DNA of 47,506 nucleotides from positions 16,919-64,424 of the forward strand of contig NW_022985189.1 in NCBI RefSeq assembly GCF_010093535.1. Direction: 5' to 3'. This DNA comes from Lindgomyces ingoldianus. Its lineage: Eukaryota > Ascomycota > Dothideomycetes > Pleosporales > Lindgomycetaceae. Position numbers and translations under genes: made by a program. Positions 24,765-36,385 of this stretch are shown here, piece after piece; the stretch's first letter is position 1, and every line of letters begins with the position of its first letter. The notes beneath the pieces were generated by a model. It did not search any database, was not told the origin of the DNA, and was given only the letters and a program-made list of their open reading frames with translations.

Positions 24765-24975
24765 TTACTATTTTTTTATTTTTTTATTTTTTTATTTTTT
24801 TATTTTTTTATTTTTTTATTTTTTTATTTTTTTATTTTTTTATTTTTTTATTTTTTTATTTTTNNNNNNNNNNTTTTTTATTTTTTTATTTTTTTATTTT
24901 TTTATTTTTTTATTTTTTTATTTTTTTATTTTTTTATTTTTTTATTTTTTTATTTTTTTATTTTTTTAATTTTTT
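24765..24975. repeat. ATTTTTTT (8-bp) microsatellite with assembly gap
   Basis: Near-perfect tandem copies of an 8-bp unit, one A and seven T, run on both sides of a 10-N gap at 24864-24873. The real length is unknown, since reads rarely cross such a tract. It follows the integrase C-terminal coding relic directly (minus strand ends QIISN-stop-KIKKIKK), so it may have grown from a lysine-rich coding end. Confidence 0.9.
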
Positions 24976-24979
24976 AATT

Positions 24980-25868
24980 ACTAATAATCTGTTTTACTTT
25001 ATACTCTATTTCTATTTTCTTTTATTCTTATATAGACAAGGGAATTTCCTTAGGTGCTTTCTCTAGCTTAGAGACATAGAACTATAAGTGTATGTTTATG
25101 TGCAGAGAAAGCTTTAGTTTATAGTTGTTTTATTAGGTCTATAGAACTTTATAAAGTCTTATTTTTCTTTTTACTAGCTTTCTAGAGAGTCTAGGTGTCT
25201 TAAGGTTTTTTATTTTAAGGTATACATAGTCTTTAGAGCAGATCTCTAGTCTAAGTTGTTATGTTTTATTTACATATTATTCTATTATCTTCTAACTAGA
25301 TTTAGCTTTAATTGCTAACTTATTATATATACTTTATAAGCTTAATAATTAGTTAATTAACTTTAGTAAGTTTATAGGCTAATTTTTATGTAATATAAAG
25401 TAGGGGTAGTAGCTAAAATTAGCTTTAAACAGTGTTTCTTTAGTTATAATAGATTATAACAGATTCTACTATGTTAATAGCAAGCTGTGCTATAAAGAGC
25501 TACTCTACCTAGTTATTTTAACTATAGAAAACATATTTTCTTAGGTATTTTTCTACTTTAGTGTTTACTTGCTTAGTTTAACTATCTATTTATAAGTAGT
25601 ACACTATAGATAACTTGTGCGTTATACTAAAGTGCCTTATAGCTGCTTTCTAGAACTTACTAGTAAATAGCTTATTTTTGTTAGAGATAATAACCTTAGG
25701 ACATTTATATACTAAAACTATATTTTATTTAAGTTTATATATAAATTTCTTAGCTATAATAGTCTTTTTTAATAGCTATATATATAGATACTTTATAGTC
25801 TTATTAAAGGCTACTATTATTATATTACACATTCTTTCTATACCTAGTTCTTTTAATAGGGGAAGTCT
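24980..25868 (-). pseudogene. gypsy-2 integrase relic, core and C-terminal part
   Basis: Minus-strand reading from 25868 gives RLPLLKELGIERM, KCPKVIISNKNKLFTSKF, ITHKLSIVYYL, VNTKVEKYLRKYVFYSQNN, and later LHINIHL-stop-FYVSKLEKAPKEIPLS. These are landmarks of the Ty3/gypsy integrase: the SDRGxxFTSxFW and LSTAYHPQTDGQTER blocks and the HPVFHVSxLE end. The Asp of the SDR block reads Asn and many Gln codons are stops. The N-terminal part of the same integrase is at 36386-36560, on the other side of the 10.5 kb insertion. Confidence 0.85.
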
Positions 25869-26639
25869 TAACGTACTTTACAGGCGAGTTGCTTACACAC
25901 CTAAGTTGCTTACTTTTACTAAGACCCTACTAAACTACTCTTCCTACACTAATGCATTCTCTATAACACTACTTAGATGTGCTAAAAGAATGTTAGATAT
26001 AGCTTACACTCTAAGCTTTTAAACAAGACATAAAACTCTTAAAGAAATGTGCTATAGCTATGTGTAAAGTCTTATAAAAAATAATAAATAACTATAGCAC
26101 TAGATAATATTTATAAGCTAATTCTACAGCTAAATTATAAAGGCTAGGTAATAAAAAGAAGTAGGTAATTATTAAAACTATACTTAAGCTATATATGCAA
26201 AGAATTTCCTCTTAAATAGCATTTAACGTACCTAACAGGTTAGCCGGCTACATAGGTTAGCTAGCTACTTTTGCTAAGCCTCTACTACACTCTACCTATC
26301 TACATAATGCTTTAACAATAACACTAGATTAAATCTTCTAAAGAATATTAAATATAGCTTACTCTTTAGGCTTTTAAATAAAACTTAAAACTTTTCTTAT
26401 AACACGCTATAGCTATCTATAATGTTTTTTATATAACGTACTTCACAGGCGAGTTGCTCACACACCTGAGTCGCTTACTTTTGCTAAGACCCCACCCTAA
26501 CAAACTCTATTATGGCCCATAACAACCTGCTCTAGCACTATATAGTATAGTACAGCTAAGAATATTATTTAGATACTACTTCTGCTTCTTGCTTACATGT
26601 TTATGTGTTATGCCTAGTCTAATTACACTATTTGCAGCG

Positions 26640-27830
26640 CCTTTAGAATAGCTTACCTACTTTAGCTTGCACCTGCTTCTTTACCTTTTTCCTGTTACTG
26701 CGCGCTTTAAACTTCTTTAGAGCTGTTAAGCATAGGCTTTTCTAAATTATTAAGGTTTTTTCTACCTTAATCTACTTTTTTTATGTAATTTATATTATAT
26801 AGTAGCCTTATTAGCTACTTAAAGCTTAGTAATTTTTTATTACACTAACACTAGCTTATGCATAATTATTACTACTTTTTTTAAAACTTTTTTAAACACT
26901 TTAACTATAGAAGTTAGTAAACTATTTATATACTTTTAAATTTTTATTTTTATAAGTATTAATTATAACCTAAGTTTTAAGGTATTACTTAGAGTTTACA
27001 ACTACTAAAGCTTGTTATATATAAGTAGTAGTAGTAATAAAGTGCGCAACTTTACATTAAAGCTTATTATAACTTATTATAAGTTAAAAAGAACTAATCT
27101 AGCGCTTTAAAACTCTTTTTAAATATTACTAAAAGTAATTATAGCATTATAAGCTGCTTTAAAGTATAGTAAAAACTTTATTTTTATAATATAAGTAATT
27201 TAGTTATATATAAGGTTTTTAGCTTAGCACCTATACACCTTTTTTAAAAGAGTAAAATAACCTACATTAAGTAGCTATAAAAAGTGTAATAAATAAAAAA
27301 GTATATAAATAGTAATAATCTTATTATCTTTATAGTATTACTAGAAATAAAGTAAGTTATAGCTTTTATAGCTATTAATAACTAGTAGACAGTAGCTATT
27401 AATAACTAGTAGACAGTAGCTACTAATAGTACACTTTTTTATATGCACGTTAAAGTGCTTTAACTAGTCTAAACTAAGCTAATTAGTAGTCTAGCTACGC
27501 TTAGAGATTGTAATAACTTAATTTTAAAGTAAAAATTTTTTTATACTAGTTTAAAAAGTAGTTACTACTCTAAAAAATAATAAAAAGTAAAATAGCTTAC
27601 ATTTTAGCATTAATGCTCTAGATAGCTATTATCTACTTCTAGTTACTTAGCTAGACTGCTTTTAGCTGTTCTTATTTTTTTAAACTTATAATAACTGCTC
27701 TAGTAGATATCTAGCCTATTATAAACTCTATCTTATTAAAGTTATATGTATTATTATTTTAGATACTATACTTAGCTTTAATATTTTTTATAAAGTTAAA
27801 CTAGCTTTAAATTACTATAAATTTTTTATA
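26640..27830 (-). pseudogene. Pogo-type transposase relic in element A'
   Basis: Minus-strand reading gives YNFNKIEFIIG, STRAVIISL and AILLFIIF. These match the family's YNFDExGFxMG, TRAVxxA and PPFIIFKG landmarks, with the catalytic Asp turned to Asn. Many Gln/Trp-to-stop changes occur. A 24-bp tandem duplication lies at 27370-27417. The same coding region in the opposite orientation is found in element B. Confidence 0.75.
27370..27417. repeat. 24-bp perfect tandem duplication
   Basis: AGCTATTAATAACTAGTAGA plus CAGT occurs twice back to back (27370-27393 and 27394-27417), with a third start at 27418. The unit length keeps the reading frame of the transposase relic. Element B has no matching duplication, so it arose in this copy. 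Confidence 0.85.
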
Positions 27831-28559
27831 AAAAGCTTTTTTATAGTTATACTTACACTTAAACTTTACTTTAAGCTTTAAGTAACACTTAATAAATGTA
27901 TTAAGCTAGTTTATACTAATATAGCCTATATTACACTTAGTATGTAAAGAATTAGCTATATTAGCTATAGCTACTAGCTAGAGGGGAAATTCTTACGCAT
28001 CTAGCTTAAGTATGTGCTAAATAATTACCTACTTCTTATTATTATCTAGCTTTTATAAGTTAACTATATAATTAGCTTAGAAAGGTTATTTAGTGCGTTA
28101 GTTACTTATTATTTTTTAAAAAACTTTATAGATAGCTATAGCATGTTACTTAGAAAGTATTACGTTTTATTTAACAGCCTAAAGTGTAAGCTGCATTTAA
28201 TATTCTTTTAACATGTCTAAGTAGTATTATTAAAAATGCATTAGTGTAGAAAAAGTAGTGTAGTAGGGTATTAGCAAAAGTAAGCAACTTAGGTGTGTAA
28301 GCAACTTGCCTATAAAGTACGTTAACACTAAGTAATTAACACACTAGACAGCCTTTATAAGTAGAATGCTAGCCTAAATTAAGAAATTTAACTAAGCTTA
28401 AAAAGAAGGTAGTTATTAAGTATATACTTAAGCTTATTACACGCAGATTTCCTCCTAAGCTTCCAGCTATAGCTAATATAGCTAATTCCTTGCGCGTAGA
28501 GCGCAATCTAGGCTAGGTTAGCTTAAACTAGCCTAGTATGTAAGTTAAGCACTGCTTTA

Positions 28560-29810
28560 AGTTTATAATAAAGTTTAATTATAAGTATAATTATAAGAGA
28601 GCACTTTATAAGAATCTAGAGGTTATTTAGAGCTAGTTTTACCTAGTAGCTAACATAAAAGCTAAGTACAGTATCTAGAATAAAAACACATATAACTTTA
28701 ATAAGTTAAGCTTTATAATAGGCTAAATATTAACTAGAGCAGTTATTACAGCTTTAAAGAAATAAAGACAGCTAAAAGTAATATAGTAAAGTAATAAGAA
28801 GTAGATAATAGTTATCTAAAGCATTAACATAATAAAGTAAGCTATTTTACTCTTTATTATTTTTAAAGGCTGCTATTACTTTTTTACCTAGTATAAAAAG
28901 AAAAATCTACTTTAAAACTAGGTTATTACAGTTTCTAAGAACAGCTAGATAATAAATAAGCTTAGGCTGCAGTAGTTAAAGCACTTTAATAGGCATATAA
29001 AAAAAGGTTATAGGCGCTTATTAGCTTTTTATTATTAACAGCTATAAAAGCTATAACTTACTTAATTTCTAGCAGTACTATAAAAAGAATAAAATTATTA
29101 CTATTTATATACTTTTACACTTATTACACCTTTTATAGCCTTTTAATGTAGGTTGTTTTACTCTTTTAAAAAAAGTGTATAAGCGCTAAGCTAAAGATCT
29201 TATATGTAACTAGATTACTTATATTATAAAACTTAAGTTTCTACTATGCTTTATACATGCCTATAATGTAGTAATTACTTTTAGTAATATTTAAGAAGGG
29301 TTTTAAAGCGCTAGTTTAGTTCTATTTAACTTAAAATAAGTTAAAATAGCTTTTAATATCTAGTTATATACTTTATTACTACTACTACTTATTAATAACA
29401 AGCTCTAGTAGTTATAAACTCTTAGTAATACCTTTAAATTTAAGTTATAATTAATGCTTATAAAAGTAAAAATTTAAAAGCATATAAATAGCTTACTAAC
29501 ATCTATAGTAAAGGCTTTTAAGAAAGTTTTAAAGAGGGCAGTAATTATTACACATAAGCTAGTGTTAGTGTAAAAGGAGATTATAAAGCTTTAAGCAGTA
29601 AATAAGGGTGCTATATAATATAGATTATATAAAAAAGTAAATTTAGGCAGAAAAAACTTTAATAGTTAAAAATAGAGCTTGTTTAACTACTCTAAAGAAG
29701 TTTAAAGTGTGTAGTAATAAAAAAAAGCTAAAGACATAAGTGCACGCTAAAGGAAGTAAGCTAAGTTAAAAGTAATGTAAGTAGTGTAATTAAACTAGGC
29801 ATAACTTATA
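28560..29810 (+). pseudogene. Pogo-type transposase relic in element B
   Basis: The plus-strand frames read TYNFNKLSFIIG, LTRAVITAL and, near 29140, PFNVGCFTLLKK. Further on come ITYIIKLKFLLCF, SNI-stop-EGF and KLVLV. These follow the Fot/pogo order YNFDExGF, LQPLDVGCFxPLK, NIxxGFRxxGL and the C-terminal HKLVLVxKE block. Catalytic Asp codons in a TG context read Asn. Frequent stops at Gln codons mark RIP. Confidence 0.8.
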
Positions 29811-30516
29811 TATATGTAAGAAAGTAGTAAAAGTAGACTCTAAATAATATCTTATGTTGTATTACTTTATACAGGGCTAAAGTGGGCTGTTTTGCGCTAG
29901 AATAGAGTAGTTTTAGTAGGGGCTTGGCAAAAGTAGCCGGCTAACCTGTGTGGCCGGCCAACCTGTTAGGTACGTTATAGCTAATATAGCTAATTCTTTA
30001 CGCACTAAGCATAATCTAGGCTATATTTACATAAACTAGCCTAGTATGTTTATAAAGTGTTATTTAAAGCTTAAAGTAAAGTTTTAAGTGTAAGTATAGT
30101 TAAAAGATATTTAGCTAATTATAAAGCCTGTTTTACTAAAGTTGTATATGTTATTATCTTAGATGCTATACTTAGCTTTAATATTCTTTATAAGGCTAAA
30201 CCTGCCCTAAATTACCCTAGAACTCTTATAAAAAAGCTCTCTTATAGTTATACTTATGCTTAAATATTACTTTAAGCTTTAAATAACGCTTTATAAATGT
30301 ACTAGGCTAGTTTATGTAAACATAGCCTAGATTACGCTTAGCGCGCAAAAAATTAGCTATATTAGCTATAAATATTATCTAAGGGGAAATTCTTTGCGCA
30401 TATAGCGTAAGTATAGTCTTAATAATTACCTGCTTCTTTTTATTACCTAGCCTTTATAATTTAGCTGTAGAATTAGCTTATAAATGTTATCTAGTGCTGT
30501 AGTTATTTATTATCTT

Positions 30517-30829
30517 TGTCACGATTGTGCACGAGTAAGGTTATAGAGCTTCACGGAGGTCTAGTTTAATTACTATGTGAGGTATTATAGTAGGTACAAG
30601 ACGTTGTGTGAGGAACAGGAAAGTTTAGAAGAAAATTAGTAATTAAATACTTAGCTTAGAAGTCTAAGCGCGTTAGGTATAAATTAAGCCTATTCTAGGT
30701 TTAGTTAGTGTTAAAGTAGTTTATGCTTAACTTTATGTCTATGTTATATTTATATTAGACATGCACTAATAATACTCTAGTACACATCTAATATAGTTAT
30801 GTCTAGGATCTAGAGAGGATACTGTGATA
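30517..30829 (-). repeat. 3' LTR of gypsy-1 copy 1
   Basis: Starts TGTCACGATTGTGCACGAG, ends ACTGTGATA (TGTGACA in less mutated copies). The outer end is hardly mutated; the inner end carries RIP changes. Confidence 0.95.
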
Positions 30830-31299
30830 GTACCCCCCCCTTATTAAAAAGAGAATCCTTTATATTAGTAGTTCTAGCATTAGGTTATCTTTATTAGGGT
30901 ATAAGTTTAGTTTAGATAAGTATTAAGCGTAGAATTAAGTTACTATAGAGTTTTTTTACAAAGCTTTTACAGGTTTTTATAATAGTTTATTATATTTAGT
31001 CTATTTTATAAAGTATTTGTAGATATATTTCTCTTTGTTAAACTAGATCTATTTAACATTTTCTATAACATATTCTAGTTTATTATTTATAATAATAGGT
31101 TTAAGTAGCAGGTTTAGCTGTCTAGGTAGATAGTTAGATTTAAAGGCTACTTAGCGCAGCAATAATACGTAGAACACAGGGTGTATCTTTATGCTGTTAG
31201 GTAGGATTAATTAGTAAGCATGTAATAAGACTATATAAGCTACTATAAAAAGGCTAAGGTTTTTTTTAATTAAGTTTTTTTAATTATTAGTTTATTTAG

Positions 31300-34200
31300 A
31301 TATTTCTAGTGTCTAGCTAGACCTTCTTACTAGCTACATACGTAGGGGCAGGAGTTTAGAATTAGTTTATGTACTCTTATTAAAAAGCTTAAGCCTATGT
31401 AAGCTTTTTATAAATGTATTTAGATATATTTTAGATTTTGTTAATAAGTTTATTTACATTTATTACTTGTACAAATTAATAAGTTAGTTAGGGGGTATTT
31501 AAAAGTAGTTTAAATCTTATTTAAAGGTAGTATCTATAGTTTGCTAAAAATAGGAATACTTACATTAATTTAGATGTTATGTTATTAGCTTTAAACTATG
31601 CTGTAGCTAACTATTTTACCTAGTTATCTTACTAGTAATTTATGTACACTTATAGAACTTATTCTATTATAGTGTTTACATTTTTAGTCTAGCTATTAGT
31701 CTCTAGGTAAAAAGCTGTAGATAGATAGAGAATAATTTAAAGCTGTTTATAAAGTTTGTCTTAGAAGGCTAAGACAAACTACGTACCTCTATCTAATATA
31801 ATTATGTTAGGTAGGCTATAGTAAACCTATATGTATTAGTAGAATAACTAGGCTATATTAAGGGCAGTTATAGAAGAATATAGTATTAGGTGTTAATACT
31901 TAGTTAAGTAATTAATAACTACTATAATATTTATATACCCTTTAGATAAGAGTAAGTTTATAATAAAATTAATTAATATGTCTTTCTAAGCTTATTTAAG
32001 AATTAGAAGTAGTTTAAGTAGGCTATTATACCTTTTTTAAAAGGCTTTTACTTTACAGCAAGTATAGCAACATAATATGTATTAGCGTATAGTATAGAAC
32101 ATGCGGGGCTAGTAGTACTCTCTCTGTAGTAGGTTAAGAGTCTTTCCTCTACTTAGGTGTCCTTTAATAGGCAAGTTGTGTACAATTTAGAGTAGTTTAA
32201 TTCTTAGTTTATTAAAATTAAGAATTATAAGTTAGTTATAGTAATATAGCTTACTATTTTAGTTTTTATAGTTAGCTAGTATTACTTTTTTTTAACTAAC
32301 TAGTGCTGTTTTAGAGCAGGTTTAAGGTTTCTTAAATAAATTTATTATTTAGATACTTATTAGTAATAATCTAATTAATTATCTAATTTATTTTATTTAG
32401 GTTAAAGTCTAAAAATAGCTTAAGTTAAAGTAAAGTTTAGTGTTAAGCCTTTTACACTTTTTTTTAAGCAGGAATGTTTTAAGATTACTTTATAAAAGCA
32501 TCTAGTTTTCTTCTATCTTAACTAGAATAATAAGTAATCTTAAAATTAAATAAGATAAGTATTTAAACTAATAGGCTTATTAGTAGCTAAGTTGTTTTAT
32601 AGTTATAAAGTACTATAAGTTTTTATAGTTAGATAAGACCTATATTAGATGCGCTGCACTTTCTAGTTTAGGTTACTATTATTTAAAGCAGTGTACTATA
32701 GTAAGTAATTTCTTGTTGTAGATCTTATAATTACTTTCTATAAAGCTTATTCTTTTTAAGAAGTATGTAATAGGCCTAATAGTCCTGTCTAGCTTAGTCT
32801 AGAAGAAAACTTCTGCTACTATGTAGTCTAAGGCATTAGCTTTTATAAGTATTAGTAGTTTAAAGTTAAAGTAGTAGAGTATTAAAGCTTTAGTAAAAGC
32901 TTTCTTTAGCTAGTTAAAGAACTATTAGTAATTTAAGTTAAAGTTAAATTAAATTTTTTTTTAGTAAGTGTAATTATAGAGCTTACTAGCTATAAGAAGT
33001 TATTAATAAATTATTAGTAAAAGTTAGTAAATTTTATAAAAGCTTAAACATCTTTTACATCCTTTAGGTATTGCTAATCTAGCATAGTCTAAACTTTAAT
33101 AGGGTCTATTTAAATGCTATTTATAAAGATTACATATTCTAAATACATAACCTTTAATTAGTAGAACTTACATTTATCTATGTTAAGTTATAGACCTGCT
33201 TCTTCTATAGCCTTTAGCACTAGGCGTACATGCTGTTTATACTCTAAAAGGCTATTACTATAGATTAAAATATTATTAATATACATAGTGCAGAACATAT
33301 CTAGGTAGGGTTAAAGTAAGTTATTTATAAAATGTTAAAAAGTACTAGGCGTGTTAGCTAAGCTAAAAGGCATTACTAAGTACTTAAATAGTCTATATTA
33401 GGTCTAAAACGCTATTAGCTACTTATTACCCTTTACTATCTTTAGCTTATTAAAGGCAGTAATAATATTTAACTTTATAAAATACTTTACTTTACTTAGT
33501 TAGCTTAGGGTTTCTTATAAAAAAAGAATTAAGTATTAGTTTTTAATAGTAATAGCATTTAGTCTTTAGTAGTTAACGTAGAATTAAAGCCTACCCCTAG
33601 GTTTCTTTATAAATAGTATAAGTAACACTACTAGTAAGAAGCTAGCTTAAATAAACCTTTTTTTTAAGTTTTTATTAAAGTATTTTTAAAGCACTTTTAA
33701 TTTGTTTAGTAATATCTTATATAGTAGCTTATAACTAGGTTATTTACTAAGCTTAAAAGTTATTTAGTAATTATATAGATATTATATTAAAAGCTTATTA
33801 AACTTATTTTAGAAAAAGATATATAATAAGTTATAGTAGTCTTAAGAGACTATTATTTTTAAGTTAGTGCGTTTTTAATAAGCTAGAGCTTAGTCTATAT
33901 TAGAAATTATAACTATATAGATTTTATAATTTAGTTATTAAGCTAGAGTTATAAATAGGGCAGGTTCTATATAATAGATGTCTATTTACTGTTTAAGTCC
34001 TAGTTTATGTTTAAATTAAGTAAGTAAAAATTTTTTAAAAGCTTTCTCTTCTTTAAGTTTAAGTAGTTATTAAATTATTTTACATAGCTTATCTTAGTAA
34101 AAGGCCTAGCTTATTAGCCTTACTTAAGTAGTTTTTTTTTTAAGTTATTAAAAAGTAGGTCTAAAGACCTTCTATATTAAGTGCTACTTAGGTGTTATTT

Positions 34201-34900
34201 AGGTGTAAGCATAAGCATACATCTTAGCATTAAAAAGAGTTAAAGTTTAGAACTTACTTTTAGTAATTAAAGGTAACTTTATGCTAATATAGCTATAGTT
34301 ATTTTAGAATTAGGTTATAATGTTTTATGTTTATTACATAGAGTTTAATTTACTTCTTATAGTGTTAGTAAGTAATTATAATAGTTATAGTACAAAAAAT
34401 AAAACTTTTTTTAAGTTATTTTTTATTAAATCTAGTTAAGTAAATTGTTTAAGTAAGTAGTGTTAATTAAAGATTTAGTTTATACACTAGTTTTTTATTA
34501 ATGTAACTTATACTGTTTACTTTTAAGTTAATAAAAGCTTATATTAAAGCTAATATAGTTCTTTATTATAAATATATAAAAATATTAACTTAGTACTTTT
34601 AATTATTAGTAAGAGACTTAGTCTATAAGTTAGTAAAAATCTAGTGTTAAATTAGTTCTAAGAGGTAACTTAGCTCTAAGATAAGCCTTTTTACAGGCTT
34701 TTACTACTATAGCTGCAGCTATGTTAAGAGTAGTAAGAAGAATTAAAGCTTAAATATAAGTTAAAGCTCTTATAAAAATAAAATTAGAATAGTAAGAATC
34801 TTTAATAAGTACTAGCAGCGCTACTTATGTAGACTTAAAAAAAAGAATAAAGTAGTTTTAAAAAATATAACTATGCTTACTATACTTAAAGTATTAACTT
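31300..34900 (-). pseudogene. gypsy-1 copy 1 pol relic (RT, RNase H, integrase)
   Basis: In coding direction: RT landmarks (LANTPSTF, YINNILIY, LVLKAIEEAGL, DKCKFY), RNase H, then integrase. Both catalytic Asp codons of YIDD read Asn. Limits are approximate because no open frame survives; gag should lie between this and 35858 but I cannot define it. Confidence 0.75.
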
Positions 34901-35858
34901 TTTTTTTTTATAATCTTTATACTTTTTAGAACTAACTAAAGCATAATTTAAATTAATTTTTATTATGTTAGAGTTCTTATTTGCAACTATGCTAGTTTAG
35001 GGGTGTATTAGAGCTTATATAGAAAGAAACTTTATGTTATTATTATAGGTAGCAATTAAGTTTACATACGCATTAAGGTTGTTTAGAAGAGGTTCTTCTA
35101 CTATAGCGTGTTATAGTTTAGTTAAGAAAGAGTTATATAAGGCTATAATTAAACTTATCTTATTTAAGCCTATATTAAATATAAGTTAGTAGAACTTAGT
35201 AAAGTGTAAAGTAAAGCTTTTTTTTTTTTATTATAAAGTGTTTAGGCAACTTAGAGCTATTAACTTTTTATTTAAGTTTTTATAAGTTACTTATAAAAAC
35301 ACTATAAATTAATTTAGGTTAATAATATCTTTATTTATTAGTAAGTTAATTAAGGCTGTTATATTATAGTTAAGTTAAAAGTAGGCATATAGTAACTAAA
35401 AGTGTTTAGAGGGGAATTAGTCTATGTTTTCTTTAAGTTTATATTAGAGCTTATATAAAAAAAAAAGTAGGTCTTTTTATTTTTTATTAAACAGTAGGGG
35501 ATTAGAGAGTTAGTTAGATTTTATTACTAAGTTAAAAAGGTTATAAGTTGTAGGCAGCATTAGATAAAAAAAAGTTAAGCTATCTCTAGACTTTTAAGTA
35601 AGCTTTAAGGCTAGTAAGTTTTTAGTTCCTACTACTATAATAAAAGTTAAGGTAAAAATAGACTACTTAATAATATAAAGCTATTTTTTAAAGTCCTTTT
35701 AAAAAGCTTTTAAGTTTACAATATAGCAGCTTTTTTATAAAGTAAGCGCTTTTTAGAAGGCTTCTTAGCTTACTTTAATAGCTTAGAGTTATGTAAGTAC
35801 TAAGCTTATTAGATTAGATTTAAAGGCTATTCTTAGCTAAAGTTTTAATATAACATAA

Positions 35859-36171
35859 TGTTATAATTATGTATAAGTAAGGTTATAGAGCTTTACAAAG
35901 GTCTAGTTTAATTACTATGTAAGGTATTATAGTAGGTACAAGATGTTATGTAAGGAATAGAAAGGTTTAAGAGGAAATTAGTAATTAAATACTTAGCTTA
36001 GAAGTCTAAGCACTTTAGGTATAAATTAAGCCTGTTCTAGGTTTAGTTAGTGTTAAGGCAGTTTATGCTTAAGTTTATGTCTGTGTTGTGTTTGTGTTAG
36101 ACGTGCACTAATAATACTCTAGTACGCGTCTAATACAGTTATGTCTAGGATCTAGGGAGGATACCGTGACA
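35859..36171 (-). repeat. 5' LTR of gypsy-1 copy 1
   Basis: Same 313-bp length as its partner. The inner end is heavily mutated (TGTTATAATTATGTATAAG against TGTCACGATTGTGCACGAG), while the outer end GGATACCGTGACA is intact. Confidence 0.95.
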
Positions 36172-36385
36172 ATCTTTTATAAAACTCTACACATAGCTGC
36201 AGCATGTTTCTTTAAGAGTTTTATGTCTTATTTAAAAGCTTAGAGCGTAAGCTGTATCTAACGTTCTTTTAGCGTGTCTAAGTAGTGTTATAGGGAATGC
36301 ATTAGTGTAGAAAGAGTAGTTTAGTAGAGTCTTAGCAAAAGTAAGCAACTTAGGTGTGTAAGCAACTCGCCTGTAAAGTACGTTA

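Larger units (their letters stand above)
26436..28322 (-). mobile_element. Pogo-type element A', nested inside element B
   Basis: An 1887-bp element with A-type termini (ACGTACTTCACAGGCGAGTT at 26436 and its inverse ending at 28322) and flanking TA pairs at 26434-26435 and 28323-28324. The terminal match extends about 60 bp. Its transposase relic is on the minus strand, so its 5' end is at 28322. It is the innermost layer of the stack. Confidence 0.85.
26226..29975 (+). mobile_element. Pogo-type element B, split by another pogo copy
   Basis: Termini ACGTACCTAACAGGTTAGCC (26226) and the inverse ending at 29975 are flanked by TA (26224-26225, 29976-29977). Removing the inserted copy at 26436-28322 leaves about 1.86 kb, the normal size of a Fot1-like element. 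Its terminal repeat differs from the A type after ACGTAC, although the sequence just inside is shared, so it represents a subfamily. Excision with one TA rejoins the snap-back arm (GCATT-TA-TAGC, compare ATATT-TA-TAGC in the opposite arm). Confidence 0.85.
30517..36171 (-). mobile_element. gypsy-1 copy 1: full-length Ty3/gypsy element, RIP-inactivated
   Basis: Two LTRs of exactly 313 bp (30517-30829, 35859-36171), TG...CA ends, and a 5-bp target duplication ATCTT (30512-30516, 36172-36176). Total 5655 bp. Coding strand is minus: reverse transcriptase with YINNILIY (33283-33272, canonical YIDD), RNase H, then integrase (the LDRGTQF region at about 31771-31796) toward the left LTR. A C-rich run next to the left LTR (30833-30840) is the polypurine tract seen from the plus strand. 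Stops and Asp-to-Asn changes are everywhere. It sits in the right arm of the snap-back pogo derivative. Confidence 0.95.
25871..36383. mobile_element. Snap-back (palindromic) pogo derivative, carrying nested elements
   Basis: Ends ACGTACTTTACAGGCGAG (25871) and its inverse (36383) are flanked by TA at 25869-25870 and 36384-36385. Without its two insertions (26226-29975 and 30517-36171) the element is about 1.1 kb. It consists of two inverted arms of about 480 bp around a centre of roughly 110 bp near 30125-30235. Both arms match the 5' end of the pogo copy at 28322 (read leftward), so the element is two 5' ends joined head-to-head with no transposase of its own. It entered the gypsy-2 integrase, and removing it with one TA restores the frame (DFI-IRLPLL). 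Confidence 0.85.

Noticed and set aside
24717..24977. 86-codon frame of Phe/Leu/Tyr/Ile only
   Set aside because: It is the translation of the ATTTTTTT microsatellite and runs through the assembly gap.
25678..26022. 114-codon plus-strand frame
   Set aside because: It crosses the junction between the gypsy-2 integrase (minus strand) and the pogo terminal repeat, so it is a chance frame in low-stop AT-rich DNA.
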